This document shows positions 22,769-31,580 of a DNA stretch of 64,000 nucleotides, one piece after another (the stretch's first letter is position 1; each line of letters begins with the position of its first letter). The translations under genes were made by a program, and so were the position numbers. Source of the stretch: Apricaphanius iberus (Eukaryota > Chordata > Actinopteri > Cyprinodontiformes > Aphaniidae); the NCBI GenBank assembly GCA_028564705.1, contig JAPXFQ010002912.1:1915001-1979000 (forward strand), given 5' to 3'. The notes beneath the pieces were generated by a model. The model had not been told where the DNA came from. It did no database searches and worked only from the letters and a program-made list of their open reading frames with translations.

Positions 22769-23214
22769 CTCATGCAAGTAAACAGGTTATGCTGATTGTT
22801 TCAGAAACCCGAATAGTGACCTTAATACCTGAGTACATTTACCTTCATTCTCTGCATCATATCTACCAGCTCTCTAGCTTTACCTGTCCTAGCCCCAACA
22901 TTCAAAGTCCCTACTTCCAATTACACTTTATTGAATTTCCTTTTATCTCTCTGCCTACCAACATTCCTCCCTCCTCTCCCCCGTCGAGCAGCGGTAGACC
23001 AATTCCTACAGGCACCCTGTAGGTCATCAGTACCCGTGGCGGTCGTTGTTAACCGACGGATCCGGTATGGGGTTCATTTTTGTGATTTGGATATTTGATT
23101 TGACTTAGTTTTTAAGTTGGATGCCCTTCTTGGCACAACCCTCTGCATTTTTCCGGACTTGGGACCGGCACAAGAAATCACTGGCTTGTGACACCTTATG
23201 GTTGCATTAATTCA

Positions 23215-23400
23215 ATTTAGTTTATTTATTTAGCAGTGACTCACAACAGATGTCATTTCAAGGCACTTTTCAATAGAATCTTACCAACATTCCAGTCATC
23301 TTAAAAGCTTGATTTAAAGGAACTCCGAGTTTCAGCTGCTTTGCAGTGGTCTTGAAGTTTCTTCAAGACAAGAGGAGCATATAAAGTAAAAGCTGCTTCT
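23215..23400 (-). mobile_element. Retroelement 3' tail relic
   Basis: The start TTCAATTTAGTTTATTTATTTAGC and following text resemble the antisense 3' tail shared by fish L2-type LINEs and their SINEs, including a degraded AAAGCTGCTTCTCCATG phrase. No coding sequence remains. Confidence 0.4.
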
Positions 23401-23445
23401 CCATGATTGGTTCCGATTGTAGAGATGATTCGTTGACTAGAGTGA

Positions 23446-23860
23446 AGCCTAGTTTATACTTCTCCGTCTGCGTAGGTATGGAGACACACAACACCATTAC
23501 TGTCGACAAAAGGGCTCTCCAACACTCAAACAAGTGTGGATGGAGTAGAGCTCAATTTTTTTTAACTCCATCAAACGCAACATAGAGGGCACGTCTGGGA
23601 TTGGTCAGGCCAAAATCAGCCCGAGATCATTTCACCAGAGTGGTGCTCTTTAGTCGATGTAAAAAGTAGACAGTGCAGGTTCGGAGCAGTAGATGCTTTA
23701 TATTGCATGGATAGTTTATATAATTATGTAATTGGGTGATTTTGAACAACATGAAGTGTACAGAAAAAAAAAAAAAAGGACTGCTGTGTTTGTTTGCATG
23801 TGTTTTTAGAGTATTCTATTAGCTGCTCCTGCAGTCAAAAGCTTTTCAGCTCACCCTAAA
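23446..23860. mobile_element. Non-autonomous DNA transposon, copy 2 (truncated)
   Basis: The left end AGCCTAGTTTATACTTCTCC matches the family ends at 51697 and the inverse right end near 5094. Shared internal blocks are TTTCACCAGAGTGGTGCTCT and GCATGTGTTTTTAGAGTATTC. The right terminus is missing. Confidence 0.6.
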
Positions 23861-25152
23861 AAGTATAAAGTACATGGGAAAAAATACATTGATGAGTTTC
23901 TTTGATGGGCTCTGTTTTTTCTTTATTTGAAACGTATTCGGATCAGATATGTATTTCCCTCCTCTGTGGAAGAGCATGTGCGTTTAAAAAGAAATCAAGA
24001 TTAACCTGTAAGTTATAAAGAAAGGGAATGGTATAGGGCTACATAATTGTATACTTCTACCTACCTCCTTTAGAAAAAAATTGTTATGTAAATAATAAAT
24101 ATTACAAAAACCCACAAGATAGCAGCCAAGCTACTCAGGCCTGCCAAGGCAAACATCTACCACACTATTGTATCTCATAATTATGTCCTAGCCATCTCAT
24201 AATTAAGAGATAGATTTCTCATAATTTAAGAGATTGATAAGTGATATTTATGAGAAAGCTAAATCATTTCTATGAGATACCTTTTCATTATTCTGGAATT
24301 GGAGTTGGTGTGTGGGATTCAACAGGTGCGGGGCATGCAAGGTAAGCATACTGTGATGTTACAGTAAAATTTCCCTCCAAGACAATGTTCTTCGTTGCCA
24401 GAAATACTAGAGTAGTAGGCTATGCATTTGAAAGTAAAAAGTAGGCTATATTAAAGTGCAGGCTTCAGTATTAAAGTATGAGTGTAATCTCAGTGTTAAT
24501 GTTCTTAGTCTTATGTTGGTAGTGTTGAAAATAATTGTTTGAAAAATAATAAGAAAGACTAATTTAAAGTAAAATGTTCTTTTTTGTTTGTCAGTGGGAC
24601 AAAACCAGGGGTAGCCTAAGAAAATCAGTGAATGCACAGATAAAGAATACAGTCTGGATCCTGATGCTAATGCAGGATTGAGAATGACACTAAAGTCATA
24701 ACTTTACAATAAAGTACATGTTTTTTGTTTTGTTTTTTGTTTTTTGTTTTTTTGTTTTTTTTTGAGAGGGAACTGGAGCACCCAGAGAAAACCCCCCAAA
24801 AAATAATAATAATGCCCAATGATAAAGCAAAGCCCACAGTCCCAATTTTGACATAACATGTATTTGAAATGACTGCCAGTCTTTATGCAAGTCCTTCCTT
24901 TTTTTCTTCAATTGAATTTATCCTAAATGATTTAATTTCAATTTATCATGACAACTGCTAAAAAAAATATCTATCTAAGAAACCATCAGACTATTACATC
25001 AAGTGAATGACTTTGCTGCAATCTCACCTCCTGGGCAAAGAGGGCAACAGTGGACAGGCTCTGTGTATAATTTTGAATAAAACAGAGAAAAAAAACACAT
25101 ATGAGAAGTAATCTTACCATTATTTATGTGTGTGAAAGAATAAAAATTAAAG
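23861..25152. other. AT-rich spacer downstream of the kinase gene
   Basis: No gene is seen. At 24165-24285 there are several short TCTCATAATT/AATTATGAGA inverted motifs. A T/G-rich low-complexity tract (TTTTTTG repeats) lies at 24718-24765. No clear polyadenylation signal for the minus-strand kinase gene could be chosen. Confidence 0.4.
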
Positions 25153-28100
25153 CTACTTTTTGTTGCGGAAAAAGTTCCAAATTGTCTTCCAAAATGTTTT
25201 CCGGCATTTAACCTCTACGAGATGTGAAGGATTCTCCCATCCTATTGTTGTTTTCTTATTTGGGACAGAGACCTTGGTGTTGTCAGATCCTTTTGAGGGC
25301 GCTTCATCATTTTTTTGTTTTTGGTTCATGACTATACATCTGGAACTTGTTCTTTGTGTTAGTTTCTGATTGGAGAGATCAGTGGATTTGGGGGATTTTG
25401 TATTGACAGTGGTGAGCACTGGATTAGATCTCTGGAAAACATTGGGCTGGATTTTTGTTTCCACCTCCCTACTTTTGGGAGAATCAGTCACAGTGCTTGA
25501 ATTTTTTGATGAGCTGTTCTTTACTGTCCCTTGTTGATCTCGTAAATCAGACTGCTTGTTTATAACAATCACAAAGGGACAAAATCTTACAGCTTTGGAA
25601 TTAATTTTTGTTTTCACTTTTTTACTGTTTGGCATATAAGAAACTGTTGTGGTTTTCTTTAATATGCTGGTCATTATATTCTCTTTTTGATCTCTCAAAT
25701 CAGCTGATTGTTTACCATTGGGTGTCAAGATGGTTAGTGATTCATCTTTCTGATTACAGAAATCAGACGACACTGAAGACTTCCCTGTAGAATAGTCGTT
25801 GTAATTGAAAACTTCAGACGTGATCTTGTTTTTTTCTTGACAATCATAACTGACAGTTGCAGTGGTAGAGGTGGTATTGATTAAGGGCTTTAGGACATTT
25901 TCAGTCTGATTGCAGAAATTAGTAAAGTTTGTGAAGATTGTAGCAACTCCTCCTTCAGTACTCACAACTTTACAGAGATCTGCCATTTTCCCTTCAATAT
26001 TTTTAGCAAATTCACCTTTAGGAGTCAGGGTTTTGTTCTCCAAACTACCAGATGAAGCTAATTCACCTGTCGGAGTGGGAGTCTTGTTGTCTAAACTGCC
26101 AGAGGAAGCTAATTTACCTTTAGGGGTTGGGGTCCTGTTGTTACAACTGCCATTGGAAACTAATTCACTTTTTGGAGTGGTGGTCTTGTTGTCCAAACTG
26201 CAAGGGGATGCTGATTCAGCTTTAGGAGTAGGGATCTTGATGTCCAATCTATCATAGTAAGCGAGTTCCCCTTTAAAGGTTGGGGTCTTGTTGTTCAAAC
26301 TCCCAGAGGAAGCTAATTCACCTCTAGGAGTGGGGGTCTTGATGTCCAAACTATCATAGAAAGCCAGTTCACCTTTACAGGTTGGGGTCTTATTGTCCAA
26401 ACTCCCAGTGGAAGCTAATTCAACCTCCTGAGTATTGCTGTCCAAACAACCAATGGAAGTTATTTTGCCTTTGGGAGTGGGGATCCTGTTGTCCAAACTG
26501 CAAGAGGAAATTAATTTGCCTTTAGGAGAGGGGGTCTTGATGTCCAAACTATCATAGAAAGCCAATTCATCTTTAGAGGTGGGGGTCTTGCTGTCAAAAC
26601 TGCCAGAGGAAACTATTTCACCAATAGGAGCAGGGGTCTTCTTGTCCAAACTGACAGAGGAAGCTAACTTATCTTCAGGAATGGGTGTCATTCTGTCCAA
26701 ATTGACAGAGGAGGCTAACTCTTCTTCAGGAATGGGGGTCATGTCGTCCAAATTGACAGAGGAAGCTAACTCATCTTCAGGAATGGGTGTCCTGTTGTCC
26801 AAACGGCCAGAGGGAGTTAACTTATCTTCAGAAATGGGTGTCATGTTGTCCAAACTGACAGATGAATCTAATTCCCCTTCAGCAGTGGGGGTCTTCTTGT
26901 CCAAACTGCCTGAGGAAGCTAACTCTTCTTCAAGAATGGGTGTCCTCTTGTCCAAACTGCCTGAGGAAGCTACCTCTTCTTCAGGAATGGGTGTCCTGTT
27001 GTCCAAACTGCCTGAGGAAGCTAACTCATCTTCAGGAATGGGGGTCATGTTGTCCAAATTGACAGAGGAAGCTAACTCTTCTTCAGAAATGGGTGTTGTG
27101 TTGTCCAAACTGCCTGAGGAAGCTAACTCATCTTCAGGAATGGGGGTCATGTTGTCCAAATTGACAGAGGAAGCTAACTCTTCTTCAGGAATGGGTGTTG
27201 TGTTGTCCAAACTGCCAAAGGAAGCTAAATCATCTTCACGAATGGGTGTCATGTTGTCCAAACTGCCTGAGGAAGCTAACTCATCTTCAGGAATGGGGGT
27301 CATGTTGTCCAAACTGCCAGAGGAAGCCAACTTATCTTCAGGAATGGGTGTCATGTTGTCCAAATTGACAGAGGAAGCTAACTCATCTTCAGGAATGGGG
27401 GTCATGTTGTCCACATTTACAGAGGAGGATAACTCTTCTTCAGGAATGGGTGTTGTGTTGTCCAAACTGCCAGAGGAAGCTAACCTATTTTCAGGAATGG
27501 GTGTCATGTTGTCCAAAATGCCAGAGGAAGCTAACTCATCTTCAGGAATGGGTGTCCTGTTGTCCAAATTGACAGAGGAAGCTAACTCATCTTCAGGAAT
27601 GGGTGTCATGTTGTCCAAACTGCCTGAGGAAGCTAACTCATCTTCTGGAATGGGTTTCATGTTGTCCAAATTGACAGAGGAAGCTAACTCATCTTCAGGA
27701 ATGGGGGTCATGTTGTCCAAACTGCCAGAGGAAGCTAACTCATCTTCAGGAATGGGTTTCATGTTGTCCAAATTGACAAAGGAAGCTAACTCATCTTCAG
27801 GAATGGGTGTCATGTTGTCCAAACTGCCAGAGGAAGCTAACTCATCTTCAGGAATGGGTGTCATGTTGTCCAAACTGCCTGAGGAAGCTAACTCATCTTC
27901 AGGAATGGGGGTCATGTTGTCCAAACTGCCAGAGGAAGCTAACTTATCTTCAGGAATGGGTTTCATGTTGTCCAAATTGACAAAGGAAGCTAACTCATCT
28001 TCAGGAATGGGTGTCATGTTGTCCAAACTGCCAGAGGAAGCTAACTCATCTTCAGGAATGGGTGTCATGTTGTCCAAACTGCCTGAGGAAGCTAACTCAT

Positions 28101-29841
28101 CTTCAGGAATGGGGGTCATGTTGTCCAAACTGCCAGAGGAAGCTAACTTATCTTCAGGAATGGGTGTCATGTTGTCCAAATTGACAGAGGAAGCTAACTC
28201 TTCTTCAGGAATGGGGGTCATGTTGTCCAAACTGCCAGAGGAAGCTAACTCATCTTCAGGAATGGGAGTCGTGCTGTCCACTCTGCCAGAGGAAGCTGTT
28301 TCACTATTTGGAGTAAGGGTTTTGATGTCCAAACTGTCAGAGGAAGCATTGTGATTACCAGAGATGCTGCTACATGAACTCTTGGGGTGAACACTATCAG
28401 AACTGGTGGTATGGCTGCCCAAAATATCAGGGTAAGCTCCAGCAGGTCTGGCAACAATCCGTTTACGCACAGGGTAATCATTATTAGAACTCAGATCCTC
28501 TTTTTTAAGTTTCCGAGCATAAACGATATTACCTCTGCGTAATTCGCTGCGGGGCAAACTGGTAATATTTGTGCCGCTAGAACTGGAGCTGTTGGTCATT
28601 GAACTTTTAGTGGAATCTTTTTCCAAAGTGTTGGTCTTGCTGTTGGGATCCATTGATGTTGATGACCAGGCACCTAAACTTTCTCGCTCTGGGAGTTTGT
28701 AGTTTAGCATCTTCTCATGGGCTGCACGCACATAAGGGCTGTTGCTATCAAGGGCAGACAGGTGGTTCATTGTTATAAATCTGTGGTTAAGAGCGTCACA
28801 AGGAGTGATACGATTCGATGGGTTTACATTGAGCATTTGTTTTAGCAGATCTATGAAAGCTGTTAAGTCTTCCTTTTCAATTGGGTCCTGTATTGATTGT
28901 CGAATTACCACCAAGTCATTTAGAGACTTTATCTTCATCCTGAAATCAGTATGTGTCTCCTCCTTCCAACAAGCTTTTCTTGCAAAGTTGAAAAAGCTGA
29001 ATGGATGGGATCTAGGGATCCACTGCATTTCACCATTTCTTACGCCCCGATGATAGAACTCGCCTGTGCGTTTTGATGATCTTAGCATAGACTGAGATGG
29101 GTGTCCCAGCAGTGAAACAACTGAACAGTATATTTGAAATTCTTTGCCTGACGGAAACAGGTGGTCTCCAAGGAAGAGAAAGGCAAAAGTGCATCCTAAT
29201 CTCCACATATCAATACCTTCATCCAGTGCTGTAAAAAGAGTTTCCTCTGGCGCCCTGTAAGAAGGTGGACCAAGTAACAAATCGTCCAAATTCTTTTTCG
29301 CTGTGAGAAAACCGAAATCGATTAACTTTACTTTTAGCGTTGCTCGGTCCGCCACCATTACATTGTCAGGCTTAATATCTCTGTGTACAAGTTTATTTTC
29401 CTTTAGGAAATTGAAAGTTATCAGCAACTGTTCTGAAATAACTCTAATGTCAGACAAATTTAGTCCACCCATCTTGTATGTGTATTCGTCTAAGGGGATA
29501 TCTAGCAGTTCAAATACAAGGCATCGTTTTCGCCTGTAGGAAAAGTCTTCATAAAACTTAACTATATTATAGTTTTCTGATCCCTTTTCCTTGAGGATTT
29601 TTAAGGCATTAGCTTCCCTTTTACCAAGGGAACTGCTGTGTGCTGTGGACAATTTTAAAGCGAAAGCTTCTCCTGTTTCTTGCTTTATACACTTAGTAAC
29701 TACTCCGAAACTTCCATATCCAAGTATGTCTTTCAAGTGATATTCACCTGTTTTGCTGGTGAAAATGGTATGTCTGTGGAGGTGGAAAAGATGTCTTATC
29801 TCCCTTTTCCACATTTTCGAAGTTTTAAAAACTCCAGACAT
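25153..29841 (-). CDS. HIPK-like protein kinase with a long 17-residue tandem-repeat domain (intronless)
   Basis: One uninterrupted reading frame of 1562 residues. Residues about 34-360 are a Ser/Thr kinase domain of HIPK/DYRK type: Gly-rich loop GYGSFG (41-46), ATP lysine K63, alpha-C glutamate E76, HRDIKPDN (153-160, catalytic D155), DFG (175-177), SYRAPE (194-199) and DMWRLGC. The HIPK-like insert LFLGDHLFPSGKEFQIYCSV follows. The activation-loop tyrosine usual in HIPK/DYRK is replaced by leucine. Residues about 390-500 are Ser-rich. Residues about 501-1279 hold about 46 tandem 17-residue repeats (see separate entry). The tail has a KAVRF motif (1416-1420), a possible PP1-docking RVxF site, and ends in a basic, aromatic KTFWKTIWNFFRNKK. 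Teleosts have many lineage-specific HIPK-like kinases, usually of unknown function; the substrate here is unknown. The lack of introns suggests a retrogene origin, but no poly-A or target duplication was found. Confidence 0.85.
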   Translation of the reverse strand: MSGVFKTSKMWKREIRHLFHLHRHTIFTSKTGEYHLKDILGYGSFGVVTKCIKQETGEAFALKLSTAHSSSLGKREANALKILKEKGSENYNIVKFYEDFSYRRKRCLVFELLDIPLDEYTYKMGGLNLSDIRVISEQLLITFNFLKENKLVHRDIKPDNVMVADRATLKVKLIDFGFLTAKKNLDDLLLGPPSYRAPEETLFTALDEGIDMWRLGCTFAFLFLGDHLFPSGKEFQIYCSVVSLLGHPSQSMLRSSKRTGEFYHRGVRNGEMQWIPRSHPFSFFNFARKACWKEETHTDFRMKIKSLNDLVVIRQSIQDPIEKEDLTAFIDLLKQMLNVNPSNRITPCDALNHRFITMNHLSALDSNSPYVRAAHEKMLNYKLPERESLGAWSSTSMDPNSKTNTLEKDSTKSSMTNSSSSSGTNITSLPRSELRRGNIVYARKLKKEDLSSNNDYPVRKRIVARPAGAYPDILGSHTTSSDSVHPKSSCSSISGNHNASSDSLDIKTLTPNSETASSGRVDSTTPIPEDELASSGSLDNMTPIPEEELASSVNLDNMTPIPEDKLASSGSLDNMTPIPEDELASSGSLDNMTPIPEDELASSGSLDNMTPIPEDELASFVNLDNMKPIPEDKLASSGSLDNMTPIPEDELASSGSLDNMTPIPEDELASSGSLDNMTPIPEDELASFVNLDNMKPIPEDELASSGSLDNMTPIPEDELASSVNLDNMKPIPEDELASSGSLDNMTPIPEDELASSVNLDNRTPIPEDELASSGILDNMTPIPENRLASSGSLDNTTPIPEEELSSSVNVDNMTPIPEDELASSVNLDNMTPIPEDKLASSGSLDNMTPIPEDELASSGSLDNMTPIREDDLASFGSLDNTTPIPEEELASSVNLDNMTPIPEDELASSGSLDNTTPISEEELASSVNLDNMTPIPEDELASSGSLDNRTPIPEEEVASSGSLDKRTPILEEELASSGSLDKKTPTAEGELDSSVSLDNMTPISEDKLTPSGRLDNRTPIPEDELASSVNLDDMTPIPEEELASSVNLDRMTPIPEDKLASSVSLDKKTPAPIGEIVSSGSFDSKTPTSKDELAFYDSLDIKTPSPKGKLISSCSLDNRIPTPKGKITSIGCLDSNTQEVELASTGSLDNKTPTCKGELAFYDSLDIKTPTPRGELASSGSLNNKTPTFKGELAYYDRLDIKIPTPKAESASPCSLDNKTTTPKSELVSNGSCNNRTPTPKGKLASSGSLDNKTPTPTGELASSGSLENKTLTPKGEFAKNIEGKMADLCKVVSTEGGVATIFTNFTNFCNQTENVLKPLINTTSTTATVSYDCQEKNKITSEVFNYNDYSTGKSSVSSDFCNQKDESLTILTPNGKQSADLRDQKENIMTSILKKTTTVSYMPNSKKVKTKINSKAVRFCPFVIVINKQSDLRDQQGTVKNSSSKNSSTVTDSPKSREVETKIQPNVFQRSNPVLTTVNTKSPKSTDLSNQKLTQRTSSRCIVMNQKQKNDEAPSKGSDNTKVSVPNKKTTIGWENPSHLVEVKCRKTFWKTIWNFFRNKK
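26005..28341 (-). repeat. 51-bp coding minisatellite: about 46 units of a 17-residue repeat
   Basis: The unit is S-G/V-S/N-L-D-N-M-T-P-I-P-E-D-E-L-A-S. Nearly every unit keeps a Thr-Pro. Units 2 to 33 or so are acidic (PIPEDELAS) and very alike; the last dozen (28 onward, fully from 34) shift to basic, more diverged types (KTPTPKGELAS), and one unit (about the 38th) is two residues short. SGSL and SVNL types often alternate, and a four-unit block is duplicated (27730-27933 and 27934-28137). All length changes but one keep the 51-base period, so the frame is preserved. Confidence 0.92.
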
Positions 29842-30427
29842 CTTTAGACGTATTTTTCAACTAGCCTGTGTTTTGCTCTCATGTGATATCAAGACATGAG
29901 TTCTACTGACTATTCAATGCAGAATTTTTAATTAGATTGTGTCATAAGGGAACTATTTTTCTTTAATGTTGTAGACGGAGCCACGTCATCGCTGGCTTTG
30001 ATCAGAGCAGTCACGTGATCAAGGTGTTCTACCAAATTCTGCGACCTTCCAAAGCTTTGACTCCTGGTGACTAAATGTTGCGCTACACTAGTGTTCGATG
30101 TAGAATACGAATGGCCTTTTAAAGAATTGGTTGACGTCTGTTGATCATTATAGTGTTACTGAAACATTCAAATACATATTTATATTCGCTACAGATTGTA
30201 GGGTAAGTATAAGTTGCTGGTGCTTTATCTCCCCTTTTTGCTTTAAACCAGAAGGGATAAACTTCATTAATTATTTTAAAATGTGACACTCGGCTTTTAT
30301 TTTGGACGTTAAAATGTTTAATGAACATACTCTTTAATGTGTAGGGTGCGCCACGGACAAACACTCACACGTGCGTTTAATAAATTGCCCAGCTCGGCTC
30401 CACTGACTCCAATTTTTTCCCCAATGC
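29842..30427. other. Upstream region of the kinase gene
   Basis: This contains the presumed promoter of the minus-strand kinase gene. No TATA box or CpG cluster stands out. The frame at 30119-30364 (-) has no family resemblance. Confidence 0.3.
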
Positions 30428-30933
30428 AGAAAAAGAGATACCTTTTTTAAATAATTTCTAGTCATGTTAAAATTTCTTAGATATTACGAACTGCAACTGG
30501 AAGGCAAAAACATGTCTTAAACCATACGTTTGATCGCCTGATGTTACCCTTCTGCAAGATCATGCTTGGAAGAAGTGCCCCACTTTCCCTCCAGCATGCT
30601 CCTCCTTTCATGCGTGGCAGTTAGGGTTAGGGTGGCAGTCGGCCACATCCCATGATTACATATCTATTCTGCAACATGAATATCGAAGAACGCAGAACTT
30701 CATTGTTCTTGGACTAAAACGTTGAAACTTTAAAAATGAAAAGGATTCATGTTTAGGCTATATTAATATTGTTTTTAAAACTGTTTCACATGTAAGCTTT
30801 TTTATACAGGATAATCTGCTTTGAATTGTTATTTTGTATTGCAAACACATTCTGGAAATAACAGCACGAAAATATTAAATGCGCATATTTTCCACCACCT
30901 GGCGGCACTGAAGGAGCGCTTAAATGTCAACCA
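30428..30933. repeat. Duplicated upstream segment, copy B (near kinase gene)
   Basis: Same orientation and order of blocks as 18613-19216. It begins about 590 bases upstream of the kinase ATG. Relative to copy A it carries an extra TTAGGGTTAGGG at 30621-30632 within GTGGCAG...GGCCACATCC. Confidence 0.7.
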
Positions 30934-31237
30934 GGCGTCGTTTCTGTTAACACCATCTTCTGAATTAGTATTTAATCTTTTACCACTTTATTATAGCTTT
31001 GGACACTTTAGTTGTTTGAAGTCATTGTGACGACCTCCTAGAATTATTTTCTACTGTGATTTATTATTTGCATTATAATCTTTTGTATTTTATAGTTATT
31101 TCTGACATTTAGAGAAAAATCAGAGAGTGAAATTCAGATAGATATTTACCATCTTTTTCAAAATATACTGTTTATTACTGAATATTTATTGTGTTTTAAA
31201 CATTGGTGTTTAATCTGTGAATATCTTTGTTTTACAC

Positions 31238-31580
31238 GACAGACCAAAAGTTTGGTTACACCTTCTCATTCGGTGCGTTTTCTTTATTTTCATGACTATT
31301 TACATTGTAGATTCTCACTGAAGGCATCAAAAATAGGAATGAACACATATGGAATTATGTAGTAGTTTTACAAAAAAGTGTGAAATAACCTGGCCTCCAA
31401 AATCACTGGACCTGAACCCAATCGAGATGATTCGGAGTGAGCTGAACTGCAGAGTGAAGGTAAAAGGGCCAACAAGTACTAAGCATCTATGGGAACTCCT
31501 TTAAGACTGTTGGAAAACCATTTCAGGTGACTACCTCTTGAAGCTTAAGAAAATTATCATACAGCTTTTGTTTTTGAATG
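31238..31580 (+). mobile_element. Tc1/mariner relic
   Basis: ACAGACCAAAAGTTTGG at the left resembles a Tc1 terminal repeat. Plus-strand residues WPPKSLDLNPIEMIRSEL correspond to the WPxxSPDLNPIE motif near the C terminus of Tc1 transposase. Internal sequence is largely deleted. Confidence 0.7.

Larger units (their letters stand above)
19690..23175 (-). mobile_element. RTE-like LINE relic, split by later insertions
   Basis: Minus-strand sequence around 22940-22830 reads TLNVGARTGKARELVDMMQR, the start of the apurinic-endonuclease domain of RTE-type LINEs. The region from 23175 to it matches the 5' leader of that family in fish (for example GAAGGGCATCCAAC). Around 19810-19740 the minus strand encodes FGLDDIPVEVW, a reverse-transcriptase segment. 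Both pieces have the same orientation and order, so they are read as one element whose middle has been replaced or interrupted by the insertions between about 20230 and 22690. Full of stops. Confidence 0.6.

Noticed and set aside
26005..28341. CRISPR-like regular repeats
   Set aside because: Repeats are contiguous 51-bp coding units without spacers, in a vertebrate gene.
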